A DNA stretch of 64,000 bases from Paenibacillus antibioticophila (lineage in GTDB: Bacteria > Bacillota > Bacilli > Paenibacillales > Paenibacillaceae), in the NCBI RefSeq assembly GCF_000455265.1, contig NZ_HG005139.1:369495-433494 (forward strand), written 5' to 3'. The translations under genes were made by a program, and so were the position numbers. How positions within the stretch are numbered: position 1 is the stretch's first letter; every line of letters starts with the position of its first letter. This document shows, in pieces, positions 8,242-16,443 of the stretch. The notes beneath the pieces were generated by a model. That model had not been told where the DNA came from. It made no database searches and was given only the letters and a program-made list of their open reading frames with translations.

Positions 8242-9522
8242 TTACACGATTTCTTTATCCATAGCCTTAACGATCAGAGACGCGAACAAGCTGTTGGACC
8301 AGGCGAACCATTCCCGGGAGAAATCAGCCGGATTGTCCGGATGGAAGCCTTCATGCATATATCCGGTATCCGCATCCGTTGCAATCAGGGTATCAATCAG
8401 TTCCTTGATTTCTTGGTCATCTGTAGAGGTCAGGGCCTGCATAGAGAGAGCCATATGCCATACATATCCGCCTGGAGTATGCGGACTACCGATGCCCTTG
8501 GCAAACTTTCCTTCAAAGTAGAAGGGGTTGTCAAAGCTTAAGGCAAATCGGCGGGTGTTTTGATAGATCGGATCCTCCGCCGAGACATAGCCGATGTAAG
8601 GGATGGATAACAGTCCCGGCGTCCCGGCATCATCCATCAGGCAATAGTTACCGAAGCCGTCGGTTTCATAAGCATATATTTTTCCGAATTTCGGATGATC
8701 GACAATTCCGTAAGTGCGAATACCGTAATCGATCTCCTTGCGAAGCTTCTCGGCCCGTTCAGCCATACGCTCGTCCTTGAATACCTCCAGGGCGATTTCG
8801 CGGATGTAGCCCAGAATGACGACAGCAAACATATTGGATGGAATATTGTAACCGAACAGGCAAGCGTCATCGCTTGGACGGAAGCCTGACCAGGTCATTC
8901 CCGTATAATTGACAGGCATTCCTTTTCCGTCATTTTGCAGAGTCTCTGTCTCCTGGATCGTTTGGCGCACGAAGAAGTACGGGGACTGCTCCATATGGCG
9001 CTGTTCCGTCTTAATGACCTGAAGTACCCGGTTCAGCGCTTGATAAGAGGCTTCATCAAAGACAGAGTCCAGACCGGTTGCGCGCCAGAATGAGTAGGCC
9101 AGCTTAACAGGGAAGCAGAGAGAGTCCAGCTCGTACTTCCGCTCCCACATCCATGGGCTCAAGTCGCAATGGTCAGTGGCGCGATAATGCTTATCATTGG
9201 CCGTTTCATTAAATGCGTTTGTATAAGGATCAATATTAATATAGAACATTTGCCGTGCGATGAGGCCGCCGATAATTCGTTGCAGCTCTTTGTCTTCCTT
9301 GGCGAAAGGAACATAATGAATTACCTGCTCCACAGAATCACGGAGCCACATGGCCGGAATATCTCCGGTGAATACGAAGGTTGTGCCGTCATCGAGCAGC
9401 TTCGTGGTTGTCTCAAGTGTATTAGGAAAACAGTTGCGGAACAATTTTTGCAGCTTGGGATGATGAGCGAGACGGACGTCTGTGTCGTTCAGGTATTGTT
9501 CAATAGATGCTGGTAATTTCAT
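8242..9522 (-). CDS. Exo-alpha-1,6-mannosidase (GH125)
   Basis: A 426-residue family 125 glycosidase. The family is recognised from GDIPAMWLRDSVEQV near residue 50 and from GMTWSGFRPSDDA..GYNIPSNMFAV around 205-232, an (alpha/alpha)6 barrel with inverting mechanism. Known members in Streptococcus and Clostridium cleave non-reducing alpha-1,6-mannose. There is no signal peptide, so it should act in the cytoplasm on imported glycans. The start has AGGAGG 8-9 bases upstream. It lies four bases after the GH38 gene on the same strand; the GH38+GH125 pair is a known N-glycan/alpha-mannan-trimming pair in Firmicutes. Confidence 0.9.
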   Translation of the reverse strand: MKLPASIEQYLNDTDVRLAHHPKLQKLFRNCFPNTLETTTKLLDDGTTFVFTGDIPAMWLRDSVEQVIHYVPFAKEDKELQRIIGGLIARQMFYINIDPYTNAFNETANDKHYRATDHCDLSPWMWERKYELDSLCFPVKLAYSFWRATGLDSVFDEASYQALNRVLQVIKTEQRHMEQSPYFFVRQTIQETETLQNDGKGMPVNYTGMTWSGFRPSDDACLFGYNIPSNMFAVVILGYIREIALEVFKDERMAERAEKLRKEIDYGIRTYGIVDHPKFGKIYAYETDGFGNYCLMDDAGTPGLLSIPYIGYVSAEDPIYQNTRRFALSFDNPFYFEGKFAKGIGSPHTPGGYVWHMALSMQALTSTDDQEIKELIDTLIATDADTGYMHEGFHPDNPADFSREWFAWSNSLFASLIVKAMDKEIV

Positions 9523-9525
9523 GTT

Positions 9526-12318
9526 TTAGTCCTCCTTAATCGAATCTATGGATGAGTTGCTGATGTCATTCTTCAGACAGTCTGATACTGCAAGGGTAAC
9601 GATTTCGGCTTTCCCTGCCTCCAGGCTCAGCTTGCCTCGATGAAGCGCAAGGCCATCATGTCTTCGTTCCAGAACATCACTGCGATAAGCTGCGCTTGCC
9701 GGAACATGCAGCTCTACATCAAGCTTGGCGGACTGATGCCGGAGATTATACCAACGAATAATCAGATCCTTCTGCTCAGACAGCTTGAGAGCGGACAATG
9801 CCAGGCCTTCCCCTTGCCAGGATAGCGGCGCATAGGTTGTTGGCAGGCTGCCGAATTGAATTCCGGTCTGGATATGGAACCAAGGAATTTGGAACCCATA
9901 GGCTTGCTCGTAAGCCCCGGACTCAAACAGATCGCCACGGTGAAGGAAGACCGCATACTCTACGGTCTGCTCGCCAAGACACTGTGCTTCCGGTGTCGGG
10001 AATACACCCCAGTCGCCGAGCTCTCCTACCGCACGGAGCAGGGTAATAGCAATTGTATTTTTGCCGTCCCGAAGCACCTCATACTCATTCAGCCCCTTGT
10101 TGGCAATGGTCAGGCCGTTTGCTTCATCATTTACACTGATAAATGCTTGCTGATGCTGGGCGTTGCTTGGGTTGATCCATTCTGCTGCAGGAACATTATT
10201 GCGCTGTGCCGCTTCAAATATGGAATCCGCATAGTGGGTAGCACTCTCAAGCCCGGTTGGGAACAGGACACGAAGGCGATGGTCCTTGGCTTGATTATCA
10301 AATGAAGTTGATACGGTCAGCCCTTGCGCGGAATTCTCCAGACTAATCCGGGTTTTGATCCGCAGCGGCACCCTTTGTTTGCTTCGTTGCGCCTGCCGAA
10401 GGCGGAAGGGAACCATGGCATTTCTCTCGATTTCAAGCCTTTCATCTGCCCCTGCGGGAATCGCCCAATCATGCACAATCTCATAGGTAATACGGTAGGC
10501 TTCATTTTCTACCAAGGTGATCTTGGCAGGTACCCCTCGTGTAGTCAGCGCAATGTCGCCCTCAGGCTGTCTGAACACATATTCATTTCCGATATCTCCG
10601 CAGCTTTCGAAAATGCCAAGTTCATGGAAGGTGTGTCCATTCTTCAGATTTGTCAGGGAGTAGGCTCCGTCTTCACGGAATGTGACGGAGACATGCTCAT
10701 TAGCCATTCCGTTCTCCAGCAGCTTCAGGGCCGATGGAACCGCTTGTCCCGAATGATCTGCACACGGATGCCAGGCGAAGCTTCGATAGCCGAGCGCGGG
10801 AACGGCCGGGGCCTCAAAGGTCAGGCGGATTTTTCTGGACATGTAGGGTTGTCTGAACTTGTCCTTCGGCAGCTCGTAACCGAAGGCTGCCCCCAAATCC
10901 TCTACCTTCGCGGCGATAGCTTGTCCGCGATCATCCAGCAATTGGCCCTTATCCGGATCCAGCGGCATTAAGCCCATTTGCTCGGCAAGCGCTGCCGGAT
11001 TCGGCCCTTCCTTGAAATACCGCTTCGCCACGATTAATTCCACGCTGACGGTGCCGCTTCGTTCACGTCCAGCCGTATTGAATACGGCAAAGGGAATCGA
11101 GTCCGCTTTCCAACTGAAGTTGTGCGCAGTATCGATCTGCCCTGCGATGGCTTGCAGACTTTCTTGTACAATCGCTTGGGTCATATGCCGGCTCTTATCA
11201 AATCTTCCGACCATTTCCCGATGCACTTCGTCCACACTGCATCCGCAGATGCTGTCGTGCGGGTGGTTCTGCATCAGCGTCTTCCATGCATAGGTCAGCA
11301 GCTCATGAGGGTAAGCCTTCGCTCCTGTCAATGCGGCAAGCGCCGCAAGCGGTTCTGCTCCTCTTTCCAACAATGTCTGTCCTAACTGATTTAATTGCTT
11401 CAAATATATACGTGCCGATGCGGTGTTAACCAAGGTTCCCCATCCGTCGGTATGCTGGCTCCGGAGCTCCCCTGTAATGGTAACCAGATGGCTCGGCACC
11501 TTCCGTTGTAACGCTTCCATATATTGCGTGAAATCGGAATGAACAAAGTCCACGTCAGGATAGAGCTTACGGGCTGTCTCCAGGGCATCGCCCAAATCCG
11601 TCTGCACAGGCTGATGATCACAGCCATTCATGAAGAGAAGCTCTCCGGTAGACGAATACTTTTCGGCATCAGCCAGCTTCTTATCCCAGAAATTCTTGGC
11701 TTCCTCAGGATCAACCGGTACTTCATTGCCGTTGCTGTACCAATTCGCGAACAGAATGCCTAATACTCTGGAGCCGTCAGGAGCTTCCCAATACATTTCT
11801 GAATAAGGAGATTCATATTCGGAGCTTTCATAATCGGCGACCTGATTGTCAAAACCGGTGGGCTTCACCCCGCGGCCAAATGCAGCGACATGAATATCGG
11901 CCTGCTTAAGCAATTGAGGAGCCTGCCCCATGTTTCCGAAGGAATCCGGAAAATAACCGATCTTACATATCGTGCCATAGCGTTTGGCATCCTGATGTCC
12001 AATAAGCAAATTGCGGACATTGGCTTCCGAGCTGGTCAAGAATTCATCCTGCAGAACATACCAAGGTCCGATCGCGATCCGACCGTCAGTGATGTATTTC
12101 TCCAACAGCTCCCGTTTCTCGGGATGCACCTGCAAATAATCCTCCAGAATGATCGTTTGTCCATCCAAATGAAAATGACGATAACGTTCGTCCTGAGCAA
12201 GCGTATCAAGCAAGCTGTTCATTAGTTCAGTTAATAAGTAATGATGTGATTCGTAAGGCATGTACCATTCCCGATCCCAATGCGAATGGGAGATCAGATG
12301 AGCGGTTTTGCGGGCCAT
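9526..12318 (-). CDS. Alpha-mannosidase (GH38), first copy
   Basis: A 930-residue family 38 retaining alpha-mannosidase. The zinc-site motif HSHWDREW is at residues 10-17 and the nucleophile Asp is in GYFPDSFGNMGQ near 128. A further zinc ligand is His in NGCDHQPV near 230. Helical and beta-sandwich domains follow, for the usual total length. The sequence type is close to the streptococcal alpha-1,3-mannosidase kind, so removal of alpha-1,3 (and perhaps alpha-1,2/1,6) mannose is likely. No signal peptide is present. The start has AGGAGGG ahead of it. The gene is first in a leftward operon with GH125, fired from the divergent control region at 12.3-12.7 kb. It is distant in sequence from the GH38 at 18753, so the two are not a recent duplication. 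Confidence 0.9.
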   Translation of the reverse strand: MARKTAHLISHSHWDREWYMPYESHHYLLTELMNSLLDTLAQDERYRHFHLDGQTIILEDYLQVHPEKRELLEKYITDGRIAIGPWYVLQDEFLTSSEANVRNLLIGHQDAKRYGTICKIGYFPDSFGNMGQAPQLLKQADIHVAAFGRGVKPTGFDNQVADYESSEYESPYSEMYWEAPDGSRVLGILFANWYSNGNEVPVDPEEAKNFWDKKLADAEKYSSTGELLFMNGCDHQPVQTDLGDALETARKLYPDVDFVHSDFTQYMEALQRKVPSHLVTITGELRSQHTDGWGTLVNTASARIYLKQLNQLGQTLLERGAEPLAALAALTGAKAYPHELLTYAWKTLMQNHPHDSICGCSVDEVHREMVGRFDKSRHMTQAIVQESLQAIAGQIDTAHNFSWKADSIPFAVFNTAGRERSGTVSVELIVAKRYFKEGPNPAALAEQMGLMPLDPDKGQLLDDRGQAIAAKVEDLGAAFGYELPKDKFRQPYMSRKIRLTFEAPAVPALGYRSFAWHPCADHSGQAVPSALKLLENGMANEHVSVTFREDGAYSLTNLKNGHTFHELGIFESCGDIGNEYVFRQPEGDIALTTRGVPAKITLVENEAYRITYEIVHDWAIPAGADERLEIERNAMVPFRLRQAQRSKQRVPLRIKTRISLENSAQGLTVSTSFDNQAKDHRLRVLFPTGLESATHYADSIFEAAQRNNVPAAEWINPSNAQHQQAFISVNDEANGLTIANKGLNEYEVLRDGKNTIAITLLRAVGELGDWGVFPTPEAQCLGEQTVEYAVFLHRGDLFESGAYEQAYGFQIPWFHIQTGIQFGSLPTTYAPLSWQGEGLALSALKLSEQKDLIIRWYNLRHQSAKLDVELHVPASAAYRSDVLERRHDGLALHRGKLSLEAGKAEIVTLAVSDCLKNDISNSSIDSIKED

Positions 12319-12513
12319 TCGGGTTCCCTCCTAATCCATTTCATTACACCAGAATGATCTTCGTAATCGGTTGCTTAGCGAAAAGCACACTCGTAAGCAG
12401 ATTTGCACATCCTGAGAAAAACTACAATATGTATGATTTGCAGTAGAATTCGGGCTAGCATAAATGACACATTCAGCTGTTGAAATTGACCATTGTTAAC
12501 CCTGTGTTAAAAG

Positions 12514-12554
12514 TGAAAAAGCCCGTAATGAAGCGGTTTCACAGCATTTCGGGC
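12514..12554 (-). terminator. Leader hairpin with U-tract ahead of GH38 operon (possible attenuator)
   Basis: GCCCGTAATG (12521-12530) pairs with CATTTCGGGC (12545-12554), with one mismatch. Read leftward, the stem is followed by TTTTTCAC. No leftward gene lies upstream, so a terminator here would be in the 5' leader of the GH38-GH125 transcript, which suits attenuation. Confidence 0.45.
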
Positions 12555-12612
12555 ATGACAATTCAGAAACGACATATTTACGATGTCAGATCGAATTCCC
12601 TACAATTTGTGT

Positions 12613-12626
12613 TGTAAGCGTTAGCA
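12613..12626 (+). promoter_or_regulatory. cre box (CcpA operator)
   Basis: TGTAAGCGTTAGCA agrees with the consensus TGWAANCGNTNWCA at 13 of 14 places. It begins about seven bases after the candidate -10 box, so it would cover the transcription start of the importer operon and allow repression when preferred sugars are present. Confidence 0.65.
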
Positions 12627-12720
12627 AACCGCTGCTCTCATCCTGGTCGAAACTGCCAGAGGGATCGGCGGAAGAAACTGACGCATGGAGACTGGAGCTA
12701 GAGAAAGGAGAGAATACAAT

Positions 12721-13671
12721 ATGAGAAAAAACGGTCGGGTACAACCCGGCAATCTCGGCAGTCCGACACAATCTCTCGGCCGTAGAATGCTAAAGAATTG
12801 GGAACTATATCTATTTATGACCCCTGCGCTTTTGTACTTCCTGATTTTCCACTATGGACCGATGTACGGGATTCAAATTGCATTCAAAAACTTCACACCT
12901 GTTAAAGGAATCACGGGGAGTCCCTGGGTAGGATTCGATCACTTCGAGCGTTTCTTCAATTCTTATTACTTCTGGGATTTACTCTGGAATACGCTGAGCC
13001 TTAGCTTCTATGAGCTGGCGATTGGATTTCCGCTTCCTATCATTCTTGCACTCGCTTTCAATGAAATTCGCAACGGGGGATTCAAGAAGACGGTACAGAC
13101 CGTCACCTATGCTCCTCACTTCATTTCAATGGTAGTCATGGCAGGTATGATTATTACATTCTTATCACCCTCCTCCGGGATCATTATCCGGATGATCGAG
13201 GCCTTTGGCATCAATGCTCCTGACTTTCTGAGCGATCCGCGCTGGTTCAAGACGGTATACGTGATCTCAGGCGTATGGCAGAGCACCGGGTGGGGAACGA
13301 TTATTTATCTCGCCGCCTTGGCGGGGGTTGACCCTCAATTGCACGAAGCGGCCATCATGGACGGTGCCAGCCGATTCAAGCGGGTATTGCATATTAACCT
13401 GCCGACGATCATACCGACGATTACGATTCTCTTGATCCTCAATATGGGCAATGTGTTGGGCGTAGGTTATGAGAAAGTGCTGCTGCTGCAGAACAATTTG
13501 AATATGGAGTCCTCGGACGTCATTTCAACGTTTGTATATCGTTCGGGTCTGGTCAGCGCTCAGTATAGCTTCTCGACAGCCGTCGGCCTGTTCAACTCCG
13601 TAATTAATGCCATCATGCTCATTGCGGTGAACAGAATTGCCAAGCGGACGAGCGATACAAGTCTGTGGTAG
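12721..13671 (+). CDS. ABC sugar importer permease, LplB type (CUT1)
   Basis: One of two membrane subunits of a CUT1 carbohydrate importer. The start at ATG 12721 is preferred to an upstream ATG at 12685 because AAAGGAG lies about ten bases before it; this gives 316 residues. Six membrane segments are expected, the first near residue 25 (LYLFMTPALLYFLIFHYG). The cytoplasmic EAA loop, EAAIMDGASRFKRVLHINLP, lies near 220 and docks to the ATPase. No ATPase gene is in the operon, so a shared MsmX-type ATPase encoded elsewhere is presumed. It is the first gene of the rightward arm of the mannoside locus. Confidence 0.9.
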   Translation: MRKNGRVQPGNLGSPTQSLGRRMLKNWELYLFMTPALLYFLIFHYGPMYGIQIAFKNFTPVKGITGSPWVGFDHFERFFNSYYFWDLLWNTLSLSFYELAIGFPLPIILALAFNEIRNGGFKKTVQTVTYAPHFISMVVMAGMIITFLSPSSGIIIRMIEAFGINAPDFLSDPRWFKTVYVISGVWQSTGWGTIIYLAALAGVDPQLHEAAIMDGASRFKRVLHINLPTIIPTITILLILNMGNVLGVGYEKVLLLQNNLNMESSDVISTFVYRSGLVSAQYSFSTAVGLFNSVINAIMLIAVNRIAKRTSDTSLW

Positions 13672-13693
13672 AGGAATGGAGGGGAATCTATAA

Positions 13694-14602
13694 ATGACAA
13701 CAATCAGAGAGTCCAGATCGGACAAGCTGTTCCTGATCATAAATTATGTGTACCTGCTGTTAGCCTTGGTCGTTGTATTGTATCCGCTGGTATACATCAT
13801 CAGCGCCTCTATCAGTAATCCCAAGCTCGTAAGCTCGGGTGAAATGTGGCTTTTCCCTAAGGGATTGACGTTGGATGGATACAAGCTTGTGTTTGATAAT
13901 CCGAAGATTTGGATCGGTTACAGAAACACGATTTTCTATACGGTAATCGGCACGCTGCTGAATCTGGCCGTTACATTGCCTGCAGCCTATGCCTTAAGCC
14001 GTTCCGACTTTGTCGGAAGACATTTCTTTATGGGGATGTTCCTGGTCACGATGTTCTTCAGCGGCGGGTTAATTCCAACCTACTTGCTGGTCAAAAACCT
14101 GGGACTTATCAACTCGGTCGGCGCATTGATTTTACCGGTGGCGGCTTCGGTATGGAACATTATCGTGGCAAGAACCTTCTTCCAGTCGACGATTCCAAAG
14201 GAATTGCAGGAGGCGGCGCATGTTGACGGCTGTACCAATATCAGACTATTCCTGAAAATTGTGCTTCCTTTGTCCTCGCCGATTATCGCCGTTATGGCTT
14301 TGTTCTATGGCGTAGGGCACTGGAACAGCTACTTCCCGTCCCTGATTTACTTGAATGATGACATGAAGTATCCGCTGCAAATGGTATTGCGCCAGATTCT
14401 GGTCCTGCAGGAAATGTCGGCTGAGACCACAGGAGCTGCGATCAGCGGAGATATCGCCCAGGCTATGGCTAACAAGGCTGAAATAGCCGCCCTGGTCAGA
14501 TATGCTGTCATCATTGTATCCACGCTGCCCGTCATTGCGGTCTATCCATTCCTGCAGCGCTACTTCGTGCAAGGGGTTATGATCGGATCGGTCAAGGGTT
14601 AA
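13694..14602 (+). CDS. ABC sugar importer permease, YtcP/LplC type (CUT1)
   Basis: The second membrane subunit of the importer, 302 residues. Its EAA loop EAAHVDGCTNIRLFLKIVLP is near residue 175. The N-terminal membrane segment (YVYLLLALVVVLYPLVYII) and the C-terminal 'YPFLQRYFVQGVMIGSVKG' are family hallmarks. GGAGGGG lies about ten bases before the ATG, and it follows the first permease by 22 bases. It would form a heterodimeric channel with that protein and receive substrate from the lipoprotein encoded next. Confidence 0.9.
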   Translation: MTTIRESRSDKLFLIINYVYLLLALVVVLYPLVYIISASISNPKLVSSGEMWLFPKGLTLDGYKLVFDNPKIWIGYRNTIFYTVIGTLLNLAVTLPAAYALSRSDFVGRHFFMGMFLVTMFFSGGLIPTYLLVKNLGLINSVGALILPVAASVWNIIVARTFFQSTIPKELQEAAHVDGCTNIRLFLKIVLPLSSPIIAVMALFYGVGHWNSYFPSLIYLNDDMKYPLQMVLRQILVLQEMSAETTGAAISGDIAQAMANKAEIAALVRYAVIIVSTLPVIAVYPFLQRYFVQGVMIGSVKG

Positions 14603-14651
14603 TAAGAGCCCATCGTAGGGGAAGCCTCAGTACCTCAGTAAGTATTAGCTC

Positions 14652-14685
14652 AGTAATAACGAAGATTCTTTCTTCGGTATTATAT
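14652..14685 (+). promoter_or_regulatory. Intercistronic stem-loop before binding-protein gene
   Basis: AATAACGAAGA pairs with TCTTCGGTATT around a short TTCT loop in the 115-bp gap between permease and lipoprotein genes. There is no long T-tract. Such stems often stabilise the downstream binding-protein mRNA or mark a processing point; that role is inference. Confidence 0.4.
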
Positions 14686-14717
14686 AATTCTTTTAAAGAT
14701 ATAAGGGAGGATTACGA

Positions 14718-16331
14718 ATGCAAAAGAGCAAAAAGAGCTGGGTCATGCTGTTAGCTGCTGCTATGTTGATCACGTTATTGTCTGGTTGCGGCGGCTCCGG
14801 CAACAAGAATGAACAAGGCAGTGCCGCTGGGGGAAGCTCCGCTGCATCGACAGTGAGCAAGGACGGTTTCCCGATTGTACCGGAGCCAATCACGCTGACG
14901 ATGATGGCGCCGGATGTAGGTCTGCAGAATTGGGAGAACATGGCCGTTCTTCAAGAAATGGAGAAGCTGACGAACATCCGTTTTGAATTCAAGAATGCGC
15001 CGAAGGACAGCTTTGAGACGAAGAAGAACCTCGTCTTCGCGAGCGGCGACTATCCGGATGTATTCTACGCGGCTGGGCTGACTCCGGCTGAGCAGATGAA
15101 CTATGGCGAGCAAGGGATTCTGATTCCGTTGGAAGACCTGATCGAAGAATATGCACCGAACTTCAAGAAGGTGCTTGATGAGAATCCGAATGTCCGTAAG
15201 TCTATTACAGCACCGGATGGTCATATCTATTCCTTGCCGGTTGTAGAATTCAATCAGCCTTGGTACCGGAACCCGCTTTGGTATAACGGCGACTTCCTGA
15301 AGGCGCTGAATATCGATAAGCTCCCAGAGACGACAGAAGAGCTGTATACGTATCTCAAACGTGTGAAGGAAGAAGATCCGAACGGCAATGGCGTGGCGGA
15401 TGAAATTCCGTTGTCCTCCACAAACAACCTGCGCGACATCCGTACCTGGCTGCTTGGCGCATTCGGAGTCTATGAGGAAGAAATTTATGTGGATGACGCC
15501 GATGTTGTTCATTACACACCAATGGAAGAAGGCTACAAAGGATATCTTGCCTTCCTGAACCGCCTTTGGAACGAAGACTTGCTGGATCATGAATCGTTCA
15601 TTCAAACCGCTGAACAGAAGAAAGCCAAAGCACAAAACAATCAAGTGGCTCTGTTCTCCGACTGGCATGCATACATGACACTTGGCGGCGAGCCTAGCAC
15701 GGACGATCCGATGTTCGCACCGGTCAAGAGCGATATGGTAGACAAGCCCGTAATTGCAATGAACAGAGGGATTACGACTGGCGCATTTGCCATCTCGAAT
15801 TCCAATCCTGCTCCGGAAGCATCCATGAGATGGGTGGATTACATCTATTCTTATGATGGAGCTCTGATGTTCAACAAAGGACCAGAAGGCATTCTTTGGG
15901 AGTACACAGATAAGGCAAACCTGGTTAAGCAATACTTGCCTGTGCCTGGCGGTGGTGACCGCGAAGATTACCGTGCGACAATAACGCCGAACTATGGGAT
16001 CCCGGCACCAACGATTTCTTTTGACGATATCTACAAGGGCTTGAAGACAGATTTCGAAACGTGGGTGGATATTGAGTCGAAGACGAAGCTGTTGGATCAA
16101 GGCGCAAGAATTCCATTCCCAACCCTGTTCCTGACTCCGGAACAACAAACCGAGGTTACGACGCTCAGCTCTGACTTGACAACTTATGTTCGTCAAATGG
16201 AAGCCAAATTCGTAACGGGTGCTGAATCCCTCGATAACTGGGATAGCTATGTGCAAACCGTGAAGAAAATGGGCGGAGACCGTATGCAAGAAATCTATCA
16301 GGAAGCTTATAACACCTGGAAGTCGAACTAA
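14718..16331 (+). CDS. Extracellular solute-binding lipoprotein (LplA type)
   Basis: A 537-residue binding protein for the mannoside importer. The N-terminus is a lipoprotein signal ending in LLSGC (Cys near residue 24), so the protein is anchored outside the cell membrane. A Ser/Gly-rich tether follows. The body is the large type of CUT1 binding protein, with 'DYPDVFYAAGL' in lobe 1 and 'DPNGNGVADEIPLS' near residue 220, a calcium-binding-like loop common in this group. It probably captures mannose-rich oligosaccharides, judged only from its neighbours. It follows the permeases after a stem-loop and precedes the GH3 gene. Confidence 0.88.
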   Translation: MQKSKKSWVMLLAAAMLITLLSGCGGSGNKNEQGSAAGGSSAASTVSKDGFPIVPEPITLTMMAPDVGLQNWENMAVLQEMEKLTNIRFEFKNAPKDSFETKKNLVFASGDYPDVFYAAGLTPAEQMNYGEQGILIPLEDLIEEYAPNFKKVLDENPNVRKSITAPDGHIYSLPVVEFNQPWYRNPLWYNGDFLKALNIDKLPETTEELYTYLKRVKEEDPNGNGVADEIPLSSTNNLRDIRTWLLGAFGVYEEEIYVDDADVVHYTPMEEGYKGYLAFLNRLWNEDLLDHESFIQTAEQKKAKAQNNQVALFSDWHAYMTLGGEPSTDDPMFAPVKSDMVDKPVIAMNRGITTGAFAISNSNPAPEASMRWVDYIYSYDGALMFNKGPEGILWEYTDKANLVKQYLPVPGGGDREDYRATITPNYGIPAPTISFDDIYKGLKTDFETWVDIESKTKLLDQGARIPFPTLFLTPEQQTEVTTLSSDLTTYVRQMEAKFVTGAESLDNWDSYVQTVKKMGGDRMQEIYQEAYNTWKSN

Positions 16332-16443
16332 TATTCCGATTTCAAAAATAAAGCCCGACTGGCTCTCCGAGAATTTTCTCAGAGGGCTGGTTGGCCTTAA
16401 AGGGAATTCGACCTAAATAATGATCTAGCGAGAGGTGCGAGTC

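Larger units (their letters stand above)
12319..12720. promoter_or_regulatory. Divergent control region of the mannoside locus
   Basis: This 402-bp gap separates the leftward GH38-GH125 operon from the rightward importer operon. It contains a rightward promoter candidate (TTACGA 12578-12583, 17-base spacer, TACAAT 12601-12606), a cre box just downstream, and a leftward hairpin with a U-tract in the GH38 leader. A 13-base near-palindrome TGAAGCGGTTTCA sits within that hairpin's loop region and could be a second LacI/CcpA-type site. No gene is visible here. Confidence 0.6.

Noticed and set aside
12586-12771. A 61-codon minus-strand frame in the mannoside control region.
   Set aside because: It covers the importer promoter and start, has low-complexity Ser-rich sequence and no ribosome site.
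14775-16289. A 504-codon open frame on the minus strand.
   Set aside because: It lies fully opposite the sugar-binding lipoprotein gene, has no ribosome site or recognisable domain, and is Arg/Cys/His-rich as expected of an antisense shadow.
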